From the NCBI GenBank assembly GCA_963281255.1, contig OY725493.1, positions 4,929,857 through 4,993,856 on the forward strand: a stretch of DNA of 64,000 bases, in the 5' to 3' direction. Numbering within the stretch: the stretch's first letter is position 1; the number at the start of each line of letters is the position of its first letter. The notes under the pieces are model-generated. The model had not been told where the DNA came from, searched no databases, and saw only the letters and a list, made by a program, of their open reading frames with translations. The DNA is from Aphrocallistes beatrix. Its lineage: Eukaryota > Porifera > Hexactinellida > Sceptrulophora > Aphrocallistidae. Below, piece after piece: positions 1 to 9,587 of the stretch. The position numbers and the translations under genes are program-made.

Positions 1-1
1 G

Positions 2-430
2 GATGCTAAGCTGAAGAGCCTTGAAACACAGAAATACAACCTGCAAGATCGCGTTGACGAGCTGGAAGATAGGAACGACCAATATTCACAACAGCTCACC
101 AAGTATATGACGAAAGAGAGGCAATGGGACCAGGAGCAGAAAATACTAAATAACCACCTCACACGTCTTCAAATACAGTCCTCTCGTTCCAATCTAAAAT
201 CTAAAGGTTCTCGCATAATGACTGCACCATCTGATAAATTTAAACCCTCTACCTCCGAATACATGCCCCCCTCTGCCCTACCACCCCCCATCTACTTCTC
301 TTCCACCTCCAGTACTCCTCGGGCTACCCAATCACCTAACGTTCTATCAGAACCTTTTCTACATCTAGACACTTCGAATGATGATGACTCTATACTCTCA
401 CATCAGTCAGCTAAATTTATTCGTAATTAA
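2..430 (+). CDS. C-terminal part of a coiled-coil protein (5' end outside window)
   Basis: The frame is open from base 2 to a stop at 428-430, giving 142 residues of a protein that begins upstream of the window. Residues 1-50 are a heptad-rich, charged helix typical of a coiled coil. The rest is a low-complexity tail rich in Ser, Thr and Pro, ending in an acidic patch (DDD) and a short basic end (KFIRN). I do not recognise the family. The first in-frame ATG is at 107, but the coiled coil reads through before it, so that ATG is not the start. The gene is on the same strand as THUMPD1, 909 bases upstream of it. Confidence 0.7.
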   Translation, partial: DAKLKSLETQKYNLQDRVDELEDRNDQYSQQLTKYMTKERQWDQEQKILNNHLTRLQIQSSRSNLKSKGSRIMTAPSDKFKPSTSEYMPPSALPPPIYFSSTSSTPRATQSPNVLSEPFLHLDTSNDDDSILSHQSAKFIRN

Positions 431-1339
431 TCGAGATTTTTACTCAACTACTTATTGATTTGCTAGTATTTACCCACTCGTCATATGTTCTTTTGCTCTT
501 TTTTCGATAGAACTATTAAATGTACTTTTTGAACTAATTTCATTTGAATCAACTTAAACTACGAATACTGAGGTACGTTGCGTTTTGTGCGACTTTTGCG
601 TACTTTGTGCATAAAATGGTGTAACGATTTTAGAGGTAATTAATTAAAATGGAAATACGGATGTGTATTCCCTAAATTTCTCAAAAATTGATTAGAAATC
701 TTGTTCCTGGGGTAACAATATTCAGCAGTAGAAAGTTTTGCCACTCTATTAAGCAAAAGTAATTCAGTGATTTTATTAATTAAAATCCCAAAACTATTTT
801 TATTTCACTCAATAATATACATTTATTGGGATATATTAAAAATGATTATGATAGCTTTCATTTTTGATATGTAGAGCGAATCCACTTCTATTGTAACATT
901 ATGGGATTATTGAGTGTATTTTAGACCCGCAAAGCAAAGCAAAGTTTGATTCTAGATATTCTTGAGTCTTGGTTATCATGGACGACAGGTACGGCAATCG
1001 CAATACCACTTTTAGAGTGCTCCGGCGTAGCTACTCCACTACGACTCTAATTTATTGTTCCACTTCTCTAGTAGTATTTTAATTTGAATGACATACGTAT
1101 TCCAAAAAGACCACAAAATCATGTATTCTTTTGAGGTAACTAAGAAAATCCTGGAACTTTTTAAATTTGGTTAGGAAAATAGGGTTGTTGTCTTTAATTA
1201 ATTGATCAGGTACCATCATTGAATTTGGTTGATAGGAACTGATTACTGATTACATATTATGTAAGTGTATAGGACTTTCTAATCAATATTATTAGCTTGC
1301 AGCTATTTTTGCAACCTAAGTTTTAGCTTCTAATAAAAA
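431..1339. other. Intergenic region, AT-rich, with one short inverted repeat
   Basis: No reading frame with coding character is visible. It should hold the 3' UTR of the coiled-coil gene and the 5' region of THUMPD1. A perfect 11-base inverted repeat (CACTCAATAAT at 806-816, complement at 906-916) is the only structure I see. A T-rich acceptor-like TTTTAG ends at 1326, 13 bases before the THUMPD1 ATG. Confidence 0.6.
806..916. repeat. Short inverted repeat, possible MITE relic
   Basis: Arms CACTCAATAAT (806-816) and ATTATTGAGTG (906-916) are perfect reverse complements 89 bases apart, with partial similarity continuing outward. The interior is AT-rich and non-coding. It could be the ends of a tiny decayed DNA element or chance in AT-rich sequence; no target duplication is clear. 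Confidence 0.3.
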
Positions 1340-2230
1340 ATGACTGAGAAAATTCAAGGCAGTACATCAAAACGAAAACATTACATCGATTATAGTCAAG
1401 TGTCATCTCCTAAACGGCATAAGCGGGAAAAACTAATGCACGACATGAAAGGGATACTAATCTCTTGCAATAATGGAAATGGAGGTAAAGCAACCCGAGA
1501 AGCATACGATCTCTGCAACGAGTTTTCTAACTGTGAGACTACTTTAGACGAGGTAGACTCTAACGATTTGTCAGGTGAACTAGAAAGGGAGTTGAAAGAT
1601 CTTAAATCGTCTCAAAGTTTGAGACCATTCAAATCAATCGATTCAGGTGCGAAGAATATAATTTTTATTCGATTCGAAAATATTGAGTCGTCCCCTAGGC
1701 TATTGGTTGAACGAATTTTTGATGACTTTTTGGAGAGTAAGATAACAAGGACTAGATTTATAGAGAAGTTCATTCCTATTTCACTTATATGTCGTGCTGA
1801 TATATTTGATATCAAAAAGGCTATACCGCGTCTTTTGAAAGAAGAATCACAGCTGCTCACGGATAATTCGAACAAATACAGCATATACTACCGATGCAGG
1901 AACAATAACGAGATTTGTAGGATGAGTGTTATAGAAATGGTTAACCTTGCTATTCTTGAAGAGAAATTTAAACTCCTCCCTACACGATCTAATCCTAAGA
2001 TTGGAATTATCATCGAAGTAATCGCCTCAAAATGTTGCCTCGGTTTGGTTAGACATTATGAACGTTATACCAAATACAATATCAACGAGATGTGCCAGAA
2101 ATTTTCAAGAGATGCTGAAAAATTCCCCAAGCCTGTTCAGACACCTCAAGTTGAACTGTTGGGTAGATCGGATGAAACCTCAGCTAAACTGAACCTTATT
2201 CCATGTATTTCTAGTGAGACAGTTTCTTAA
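1340..2230 (+). CDS. THUMPD1: THUMP domain protein, tRNA acetyltransferase adaptor (THUMPD1/Tan1)
   Basis: A 296-residue protein matching THUMPD1 (yeast Tan1), the RNA-binding adaptor that lets the NAT10/Kre33 acetyltransferase make N4-acetylcytidine in the D-arm of tRNA-Ser and tRNA-Leu. Residues 1-35 are basic. The THUMP domain spans about 95-250: it starts with GAKNIIFIRF, which matches GANNVVFIR in the human protein, continues with a LPIS-like turn (FIPISLICRA), then YYRCRNNN, and ends with IIEVIASKCCLGLVRHYERY, where the I-E-V-I-x-x-x-CCL pattern is diagnostic. The short C-terminal tail lacks the long low-complexity extension of vertebrates. No intron. The start is the first ATG after a T-rich AG at 1326. 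WDR4, another tRNA-modification factor, lies 12.6 kb downstream; I see no link beyond that. Confidence 0.9.
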   Translation: MTEKIQGSTSKRKHYIDYSQVSSPKRHKREKLMHDMKGILISCNNGNGGKATREAYDLCNEFSNCETTLDEVDSNDLSGELERELKDLKSSQSLRPFKSIDSGAKNIIFIRFENIESSPRLLVERIFDDFLESKITRTRFIEKFIPISLICRADIFDIKKAIPRLLKEESQLLTDNSNKYSIYYRCRNNNEICRMSVIEMVNLAILEEKFKLLPTRSNPKIGIIIEVIASKCCLGLVRHYERYTKYNINEMCQKFSRDAEKFPKPVQTPQVELLGRSDETSAKLNLIPCISSETVS

Positions 2231-2365
2231 TTGTGCTTAGTGATATGTTGGAATCTTATTGACTAGTATAACCTAACTAAAGTAATTCCTATAAATAGCT
2301 TACAAGATTTTGGAATTTGTGACTTAAAATATTTTCCATACATCCTAACGATTTATTTGCTATCA

Positions 2366-2554
2366 ATGGCTGTATCTACAAACAAAAATTGTTCAAATCA
2401 TGCCTTGTTTTTAGAGAAAGTTTTTCTCAAACTTGCTTCTCTACGAGAGGATGATGAAATTCAAAATTTTTTTGCACAAAACTTTTGTCGCATCCTATTG
2501 AAGTTTAATTCTCCAGATGAACAAGTTCGAAAGACACTTATGGTAATTATCTAG
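2366..2554 (+). pseudogene. Duplicate fragment of the ECM29 N-terminus
   Basis: From the ATG at 2366 a 62-codon frame reads FLEKVFLKLASLREDDEIQ and onward to FNSPDEQVRKTLM. This aligns without gaps to residues 19-63 of the ECM29 protein encoded 0.8 kb downstream, with 21 of 45 identities by hand. The similarity stops at CTTATG, which is followed directly by GTAATT, a good 5' splice site, and then an in-frame stop at 2552-2554. So this may be exon 1 of an older, intron-bearing ECM29 copy whose remainder is lost, or an alternative first exon. The frame is still open although the two copies have diverged strongly, so it could be under selection. A 7-bp stem hairpin follows at once (2553-2571). 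Confidence 0.65.
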
Positions 2555-2571
2555 GAGCGCGGGACGCTCCT
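2553..2571 (+). repeat. Small GC-rich hairpin just after the ECM29 fragment
   Basis: AGGAGCG and CGCTCCT pair around the 5-base loop CGGGA. It is GC-rich in an AT-rich gap and begins within the stop codon of the fragment. Function unknown. Confidence 0.4.
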
Positions 2572-2839
2572 CTTTACTCATATGATTTTAAGCATTGAAG
2601 TGTTTAGGAACATGAACATTTGGATATGACTAGTCACAATTCCAAATGTGTTTATTAATAATTATAAAGACGAGAAGTGCCTTGGTTACACGTGTACATC
2701 TGTTTTCATGCCATCATGGTTGTAAAACATTACGGCTGATTACATTTAAGTTGTTGCAACGTTACACATGAGTATTATATTGCAGAAAATTTGACCCCAA
2801 CTAACGATTACTATTTTTATCCAATATTTCACAATGTGT

Positions 2840-2872
2840 AATTCCTACTTGGCGCAGCGCCAAGTAGGAATT
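2840..2872. repeat. Perfect 33-bp palindrome (16-bp arms, 1-base centre)
   Basis: The arm AATTCCTACTTGGCGC (2840-2855) is followed by one A and then its exact reverse complement (2857-2872). The core GGCGCaGCGCC is GC-rich in AT-rich surroundings. As RNA it would form a long stem with almost no loop. It could be a transcription-factor site, the remnant of a foldback element or a cruciform-forming sequence. Confidence 0.75.
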
Positions 2873-2880
2873 TTGTAGTT

Positions 2881-3095
2881 ACTGACTGGTAATTATAAAG
2901 AATGCTAGTCAACTAGTACCACATACCAACTCGTATCAAGTCAACTAGAATTAAATCAACTACCAAATCAACAGAAAATCCTGCTTTTCGCTGTGTTCTT
3001 ACAGATATCTCATCCAAGATGCTATAAAAATCGTACATTTCACTTTGGTAGTTGGTACGAGTTGACTGGTTCCCATTATAATTGACTAGAGTTTA
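2881..3095. repeat. Degenerate inverted-repeat cluster with GTCAACTAG-type motifs
   Basis: On the + strand GTCAACTAG occurs near 2908 and 2940 and ATCAACTACCAAA near 2955. The complementary forms TTTGGTAGTTGGTACGAGTT (about 3045-3064), TTGACTGG and TTGACTAG lie near 3063-3090. ACCAACTCGTATC (about 2925) is itself the complement of GGTACGAGTTG (about 3055). The arrangement looks like a decayed foldback or MITE element. Confidence 0.4.
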
Positions 3096-3163
3096 TGTAT
3101 AGAAATAACAACACTATTAAACATACTTAGGTAGTTAGCTTTTATTATTAGCAATAGAAGTTA

Positions 3164-6100
3164 ATGAGTTCTGATAACAGCAAACCAAATACCTCGCAAG
3201 CTTTGACTGATGTACAACTCTTGGAGCGGTTGTTTCTCAAACTTGCTCTAATACAAGCAGACGATGATCTTCAGAGATTCCTTGTTCGGTACCTCTCTCA
3301 CATACTATTAATGTTCAACTCAGCTGATGAACAATTGCACGCAAAGCTCATTGATCTTCTGACTCACTTGAACAAACGGCTGATAGAGCGTCCTAACATT
3401 GCATTACCTCTAACACAGTTGTTTGATCGGCTCCAGCAAGAAAAAAATTCACAGAGGGTGGTCAATTTTTCGATGATCTATGTTCGCATGGGGCTATCTC
3501 GCTGTGGTGAGGCAGAGAAGGGTCAATTGTTTCCTGTAATCACTGAAAGTCTGAAAGGAAAGTCAACCACAACACAGAAGGATCTCGTGCAGCTGTTAAT
3601 CCCGATGCTACCCTTTGTGAAGTGTGAAGGTGTCTCTAATGCTGGCTACTCCCTGCTTCCCTTTACTTGGAATCAGTTCGAGGATGTTAAACCTTTGATA
3701 ACAGAGTACCTCTACTACTACTTGCTGTTGCCCTACAACATTGGTAAATTTGAAAACTCAATCCCACCCGGTTATAGCCAGAAAGGCATAGAAGCACTGA
3801 AAGCTAATAACAATAATTTACCAATTGAAGATGGATTGGAAAAAGTGAAACTGTCCATTTTAGAATTTTTAACCACAGAACACTTCAAATCTCCACAAGA
3901 CTGTTTCATTCTCCTCGTAGTAGCGAGCGGTGATCCGAGAGTGAGAGTGAAGGAGAAAGCTGAGAGTATACTCAAGAAGATTCCCTTACCGGATTGCACT
4001 GGTTCGTTAGACATAGTCAAATGTCTATTCTCTCTCTTCTTGGGTGGCTCCATGTATTCCGTGCATTCGAGACCAAAGGGTCCAAAACGTGCTAAAGTGA
4101 CGCCAGCGGATGAAGAGGCTAAGCCAGTTGATTATCTGATAAGATTGAAGATCTTCCCTTTCCTTATTAAGTCAGATATCGCACACGACATCTTCCCTGA
4201 TTGCATCAAAATAATCTTTGAGTCTCTCTTTGGCTCCGCGACGAATGCGAGATTGATGGAATACTCACTACAGTTTGCTTATCAGCTGTGTGTCAAGACA
4301 ACGGATAAGAAGATTGGCTTTATGGCGCCTCTCTTAGAGAATGCCTTAGAAAAACTCCTTACACAGTCAACTAATGTAAACTTGAAGGTTTCAGGGTACA
4401 GAACTTTAGGACTTTTAGCAAAACGAAGACCACAGGCTTTCAAGGATAAATTACAGTTTTTCCAATCCATGTTCGAGTCACTCATGGTTGCTGATCAAGA
4501 TCTAGGCCTGTCTATCTACGAATGCATTTCTCTCATGACAGATGCCTTCAAGTCTGACAATGAAGATGTCCAGAAGATCCTTGAAAATCAATTTCCGATT
4601 TATTTGGAAGAGGAGAGCTCTTTGGTGCGATTAGCAACCATTCGTTGTTGTCACAGGATATTCGCTCCCACCCACGCATTATCTCGCTATCTCATGCTCA
4701 TCGGAGCTGGAGACACGAGGGGGGATGTCAGGGACGAAGCTGATCGGGGATTGTCTCTTGAAGGAAAGAAAAAAGATGAATTACCCAATTTCAACGAACT
4801 CGTACTCTTATTAGTTGCTAAAGGAAAGCAGAGTTCTACTAAATACGTTAGTACTGTAGGAGAACTTCCTTTCAAACCCATCGTGCTGGTGAAAATTCTA
4901 GAATACCTTGAACAATTAATATTCAAATTATCAGGAGCAGACCGTGAATTGATACCTTTGGAGCATTTGCAACAGCGAAAAGTTTTCTTCAAACAATTAT
5001 CTGAGAATAAAAACATAATTTCCCATTACCTTAAGCTTATCATGTATGGGTTAAAACCTGCTGCTTATCCTGCCCTGAATGTAGTAAGTCTCAGATCTTT
5101 GAAAAGTGTCCTCCGATGCATCCCAGATTTCAAGCAAGACATAACCTACAAAACTGTAGAGCCATTCGTTAGCTCTGGACGTCGGGATACAAGACAACTG
5201 GCTGCGGAAGTGACTGGTCTTCTTATGCGTGAAAATATCCCGCAACAAATGACAGAGGTTATAATCTCTCTGTTGCTGAAGACAGATGAGAATGCTAGAA
5301 TGGAGAGCTTCGATGGATCACTTCTAGCTCTCGGCTACGTATTGGGACACGCTAAGCATGAGACATTAGCTTTGATTGAAACTGACTGCGTCACCAAATC
5401 ATTGAATGCTATTACTGTATCAATGAATCACGATTCTTATTTTATAATCAGAAGTGCTTATGAAAGTCTTTCCATCATCCTAGCACATCACCCCGATTCA
5501 GAGATTCTGAAACTGAATTTAGAAGAGATATTTGGAGCTGTTTCTGAAAAGGTGAATTCATCGAAAAGTGACATAAGCTGTAAGGAAAGCGGCTTTCAAT
5601 TGTTAGGCATCTTAGCTGTCTGCTGTAGAAGAGAAGAGTTCTTGAAGAAAGTTTGTGACTGTCTACTCAAGCAACACACTCTCCAAGGTTCGGATCTACA
5701 CCTCGGGATTGCGGAATCTCTATCGATGTGTGTTGTTGGAAATCGGTCTAAAGCCTTCGGATCCCTTCCCTTTCTTCACGACCTAACTCTAGACAAACAA
5801 ACTCCTGCTACACTAGACGATAGCATCCTGAAATACATCCTGGAGAGTATATTTCAAACTCTAACAGATGATCGTGTAGTTAAACGTAATTACTCTGTAC
5901 CCTTATGGTTAATCTCTCTCCTACAACTCGTCATAGTCCCGTTTCAGTTATACATTGAATTGGAACAGATTCACACCTCATTTTTGTTGATCCTTCTTAA
6001 CTCTTCCAACTCCTTGTCACAAGAATCTGCATCTGTCGGTTTGTATATTGTATTCACAATCAGCAATAGTGCAACAAGACCCAAACTATATGCTGCACTG

Positions 6101-8614
6101 CAAAAGTATATGGGCACTCAGTCTATTGATTATGTTAAGAGATCGAAGAAGAAGAAAGATGAAGAATCATCTCCCCAAGACAAAGAGGACACTGATGAGG
6201 AGAAAGAGGAGAGAGAAACTACTTTAGAACGTGCTCTGTCTAAAACAGCTTCGACAACTTACAAAGAAATATTCAACCTATCTCGTGTAATGAAAGATCC
6301 AGCTTTCACCTACCCACTCTTAAACTTGGGACATCTTTTCACCATTTGTACTCTGCACAAAGGAAAAACTTTAAAGTTGGATGATACGAAAGAGCAATGC
6401 ATCTCCCAGTTGGAACCTAACTTGGTAGAACTAATCCCGAAAATATATTCTTTCCTGCATGATCCTCATCCCGATTTGCAGAAGACGATGCAAAATATTT
6501 GGAGTAATTTGGTCAATGAAGAGAAGAAGGTAGTGGAGAAGCATTTCAGGTCGATTCTCACAGAGTTGAAAGCTCTCCTAGGCTATAATTCTTGGTCGGT
6601 AAGACAGGGCTGCTGCCTATGTCTGCGGGATATTCTCACCTCACAGCCTTACGAGGCTTTTGCTGAAGAACTTCCAGAGCTGTGGAAATTGATTCTGAGG
6701 AATTTGGATGATTTTAAAGAATCTGTTCGAGTAGCTGCTACTCTAGTTTGTGTCTCTCTCAGCAAAATCACTGTTAAAATATGTAATTCTTCAAATGACA
6801 AAGAATTGGCTGAGAAGAATATAGTGATACTGTTACCATTGGTTCTTGACTATGTAGTTAACTCCCCAGTAAAAGACGTACAATCAATCTGCTTATCTAC
6901 CCTTGTATCAATCACTAAATACGCTGGACAGCTGATTAAACCTGTCATTCCACAGCTTATCCCCGCGCTACTCAACGCCCTTTCCGATCTAGAACCCAGC
7001 GTGTTGAACAAAGTATCCGTATCCGTTGATCAGGACCAAATAAGTCAGGAAAAAGTAGAATCTGTTAGACTGTCCCTTAGCCGATCGTCTCCTATGATGG
7101 ATACAATCAAGAGTTGTATCGAATATATTGATGCCGAGGTTTTAGAACAACTCATGCCTCGGTTGATAGACCTGATTAAGAGTAGCATTGCACTTAATAC
7201 CAAGGTAGGATGTAGCAAACTGGCGATGTATTTAGTTGCTCATTCAAAACATGAGATGCTCCCTTTCACACACAAGTTGATAAACGCGTTCATTGCTAGG
7301 ATTAACGACAAGAGTCTGTCGGTTAAGAAAACGTATGCTTCTTCTATTTCTCAACTTGCTAAAGTTGCAAAAGAGAGTACAGTTGAAAAATTGATCACTA
7401 AAATAAATGCGTTTTATTTCAGCGGCGATACTGACCAGGAACTTAATGCCTGTCTCATCCTACAAGCTCTCAGTCGAGATTGTACTGAGCTTACCAACAA
7501 TTTCAAATCTGACCTACTCCCTCTCGTATATTTCGCTCTTCATGATAAAGTTACTACGAAGGATGAAACACAAGTAGAGGATAGTGCCAAGTATGTGAAC
7601 AATGCACTATGGGAAGAAATATGGGATAGCCTAGCTCCTTATAAGGAGCGGAGTCTAGTACTCTATCTGGATGAGGTCATGACAATACTGCAACAAAACC
7701 TGGAAGCTGCTGTCTGGGAGAAAAGAGAACAGTCACTGAAAGCTCTCATCAACCTCGCTGAGAAAATCCCTGAAGAGTTTTCCATCAATCAAATCGATCC
7801 AATTCTAGCTGCGCTGATGAAGTCTCTTCCGGGCAGAGTGTGGGAGGGTAAAGTGCACCTACCGAGAGCTATCGAACTTCTAACTGTGAAGTGTTCTGAG
7901 AAGATTAAGACACACGGTTTTGTGCAGGCACCTCCCATTCCTGATCTAATTAAAACGTTATTGAGGGAGGCCTCTCGGAGCAATGAGTTACAACAGAGAC
8001 TCATCCAAGCACTCGGAGGAATAATCGAGGAATACAAATCTGATAAATACCCTGAATTCTTCAAATTGTCTTACTCACTTCTTGATAAACAGAAAGAGAC
8101 AGAGGCAGATGAAGATAATATAAAGGCCAAACAACAGCACGAACTAACCATTGCTATATTCTCTGCATTCGCGAAGGTTTTCCCTAATTTTAATCAGAAA
8201 GGTTTTCTCCAAGACTTCTTCACATCAGCTGCGCTCCTGATAAATCTAAGCTCTCGGAAGGTACATTTGGCAGTTTTAGAAAGTTTAGGAAATGTCTGTG
8301 ATAAGATTGAGACTGAGGAAAATCCTGAGTTAGTGGTCGAGTCCATTAGTCTCGTACTGAAGCCAGTTATCATTAGCACTGGTAACCAAAATTATTCCGC
8401 AATTAGAGGGGAAAGTCTCAAAGTGCTGTTGAAACTGTTGAATCTTCTCGAGAAAATCAAGTTTATTGAAAAGGTCTTGACTCGCGAGTTGAAACAGTTG
8501 CTTACTCAGCAGGTTCAAGTTTCGAGTGATCACCAATCTTTGGTTGGGAGAGTGATGTTCTATTTTGATGAGGTAGTGAAAGAGACTGATGGAGATGAAG
8601 ATATGGAGAGCTGA
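3164..8614 (+). CDS. ECPAS: Proteasome adaptor and scaffold ECM29
   Basis: A 1816-residue HEAT-repeat protein, close in length to human ECM29/ECPAS (about 1845). ECM29 clamps the 19S cap to the 20S core of the proteasome and links proteasomes to endosomes, ER and motors. The N-terminus (LLERLFLKLALIQADDDLQ, then LLTHLNKRLIERPNIALP) matches the human start, where LERVFLRLG and LLVHLNKRIKSRPKIQLP occur. The remainder is back-to-back helical repeats with one acidic Lys/Glu linker near residues 990-1025. The whole 5.4 kb is a single exon, which is unusual for an animal ECM29 and suggests intron loss or retrocopy origin. That fits with the intron-like boundary of the fragment 0.6 kb upstream. TAF13 starts 185 bases after the stop. 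Confidence 0.92.
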   Translation: MSSDNSKPNTSQALTDVQLLERLFLKLALIQADDDLQRFLVRYLSHILLMFNSADEQLHAKLIDLLTHLNKRLIERPNIALPLTQLFDRLQQEKNSQRVVNFSMIYVRMGLSRCGEAEKGQLFPVITESLKGKSTTTQKDLVQLLIPMLPFVKCEGVSNAGYSLLPFTWNQFEDVKPLITEYLYYYLLLPYNIGKFENSIPPGYSQKGIEALKANNNNLPIEDGLEKVKLSILEFLTTEHFKSPQDCFILLVVASGDPRVRVKEKAESILKKIPLPDCTGSLDIVKCLFSLFLGGSMYSVHSRPKGPKRAKVTPADEEAKPVDYLIRLKIFPFLIKSDIAHDIFPDCIKIIFESLFGSATNARLMEYSLQFAYQLCVKTTDKKIGFMAPLLENALEKLLTQSTNVNLKVSGYRTLGLLAKRRPQAFKDKLQFFQSMFESLMVADQDLGLSIYECISLMTDAFKSDNEDVQKILENQFPIYLEEESSLVRLATIRCCHRIFAPTHALSRYLMLIGAGDTRGDVRDEADRGLSLEGKKKDELPNFNELVLLLVAKGKQSSTKYVSTVGELPFKPIVLVKILEYLEQLIFKLSGADRELIPLEHLQQRKVFFKQLSENKNIISHYLKLIMYGLKPAAYPALNVVSLRSLKSVLRCIPDFKQDITYKTVEPFVSSGRRDTRQLAAEVTGLLMRENIPQQMTEVIISLLLKTDENARMESFDGSLLALGYVLGHAKHETLALIETDCVTKSLNAITVSMNHDSYFIIRSAYESLSIILAHHPDSEILKLNLEEIFGAVSEKVNSSKSDISCKESGFQLLGILAVCCRREEFLKKVCDCLLKQHTLQGSDLHLGIAESLSMCVVGNRSKAFGSLPFLHDLTLDKQTPATLDDSILKYILESIFQTLTDDRVVKRNYSVPLWLISLLQLVIVPFQLYIELEQIHTSFLLILLNSSNSLSQESASVGLYIVFTISNSATRPKLYAALQKYMGTQSIDYVKRSKKKKDEESSPQDKEDTDEEKEERETTLERALSKTASTTYKEIFNLSRVMKDPAFTYPLLNLGHLFTICTLHKGKTLKLDDTKEQCISQLEPNLVELIPKIYSFLHDPHPDLQKTMQNIWSNLVNEEKKVVEKHFRSILTELKALLGYNSWSVRQGCCLCLRDILTSQPYEAFAEELPELWKLILRNLDDFKESVRVAATLVCVSLSKITVKICNSSNDKELAEKNIVILLPLVLDYVVNSPVKDVQSICLSTLVSITKYAGQLIKPVIPQLIPALLNALSDLEPSVLNKVSVSVDQDQISQEKVESVRLSLSRSSPMMDTIKSCIEYIDAEVLEQLMPRLIDLIKSSIALNTKVGCSKLAMYLVAHSKHEMLPFTHKLINAFIARINDKSLSVKKTYASSISQLAKVAKESTVEKLITKINAFYFSGDTDQELNACLILQALSRDCTELTNNFKSDLLPLVYFALHDKVTTKDETQVEDSAKYVNNALWEEIWDSLAPYKERSLVLYLDEVMTILQQNLEAAVWEKREQSLKALINLAEKIPEEFSINQIDPILAALMKSLPGRVWEGKVHLPRAIELLTVKCSEKIKTHGFVQAPPIPDLIKTLLREASRSNELQQRLIQALGGIIEEYKSDKYPEFFKLSYSLLDKQKETEADEDNIKAKQQHELTIAIFSAFAKVFPNFNQKGFLQDFFTSAALLINLSSRKVHLAVLESLGNVCDKIETEENPELVVESISLVLKPVIISTGNQNYSAIRGESLKVLLKLLNLLEKIKFIEKVLTRELKQLLTQQVQVSSDHQSLVGRVMFYFDEVVKETDGDEDMES

Positions 8615-8799
8615 ACATCTCTTTGAATTAAGAGTTTAGGTGTATTAATCATATACATTTAGATCATGCCAGTTTATTCATGCGTATGCCTTTAGTAAAC
8701 AAATTAACTGTTTAGTTAGATAATATGAGTGTTCGATGTGTCCCATTCTCACAATTACTTACATTACATCTTAATTCATCACTCTAGCATTTGTACGTA

Positions 8800-9201
8800 A
8801 TGTCTCAAGTGAACGCATCATCATCTCAACTTGATATTGACGATATGGACGATGAGGAGCCGTCGAGTATTGACACCAGCCACATCGTTCCTACGACATC
8901 TGGGAAGAGGAAACTGATGTTTGGGAAGGAGCTGAAATGCATGATGCACGGATTCGGAGATGATTCTGTTCCTTATATGGAATCAGTTGAGCTTTTGGAA
9001 GATTTTGTCGTTGATTTTATTCGTGATCAGACTCGAAAGGCGATGGAAGTTGGACGCTCTGATAAAGTGCACGTGGAAGATACAGTGTTTCTCATTAGGA
9101 AGGATACCAAGAAGTATACACGAGTGAAAGAATTGTTGACAATGAACGAAGAACTAAAGAAAGCTAGAAAAGCCTTCGAAGAAGAGAACTTCATTAGTTA
9201 A
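8800..9201 (+). CDS. TAF13: TFIID subunit TAF13
   Basis: A 133-residue histone-fold protein nearly collinear with human TAF13 (124 residues). TAF13 pairs with TAF11 in TFIID and contacts TBP at the TATA box. After an acidic N-terminus comes KRKLMFGKELKCMMHGFGDD, then the histone fold from about residue 45 to 115 (ESVELLEDFVVDFI, then VEDTVFLIRKD), ending with LLTMNEELKKARKAFEEENF, which is almost invariant in the family. I chose the ATG at 8800; an in-frame frame extends to 8791 but has no ATG. An acceptor-like ACTCTAG ends 12 bases before the ATG. The gene is only 185 bases after ECM29 on the same strand and may be co-transcribed. It faces CLC tail to tail. Confidence 0.95.
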   Translation: MSQVNASSSQLDIDDMDDEEPSSIDTSHIVPTTSGKRKLMFGKELKCMMHGFGDDSVPYMESVELLEDFVVDFIRDQTRKAMEVGRSDKVHVEDTVFLIRKDTKKYTRVKELLTMNEELKKARKAFEEENFIS

Positions 9202-9587
9202 TTAACAAAGCTATTTATACTGACTTGTGATCAATGTTTGTACCAATAATTATGTTTATCCTTGCATTGAATCCTTGTACATAATTCCCCTACCCCGTGC
9301 GTTCACATAAGATATGTTTAAGATTTGGAACTTCATAAGTATTGACAACTATCAATAAGTTGTTTATCCAAAGCTCAAAGGAAACACAAATTAAGAGTCT
9401 TCAGCTTTCCGCTGGTGTTTCAATCTTTTGTATGCTATGATTTCGCAGCCCGATGAGTGAGCTAATCCCTTTAAATCAGATTTAATTATGTTTCAAATTG
9501 TAAATACTTGCATATAGAGACACTATTATTACTTTATTACGCACTAGGTTAATTGGATATTTAGTAACCTTATAATAAAATAGATAA
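9202..9587. other. Convergent 3' region of TAF13 (+) and CLC (-)
   Basis: Non-coding and AT-rich. It should contain both 3' UTRs. On the - strand AATAAA (9538-9533) lies about 50 bases after the CLC stop and is a likely polyadenylation signal. Confidence 0.6.

Larger units (their letters stand above)
2555..3163. other. Intergenic region between ECM29 fragment and ECM29, rich in inverted repeats
   Basis: No coding potential. It holds a perfect 33-base odd palindrome (2840-2872) and a cluster of GTCAACTA/TAGTTGAC-type motifs in both orientations (about 2881-3095). The acceptor-like TTATTATTAG ends at 3151, 12 bases before the ECM29 ATG. Confidence 0.6.

Noticed and set aside
911-1075. Small hairpin around CGTAG/CTACG upstream of THUMPD1
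   Set aside because: Five-base arms only; too short to distinguish from chance.
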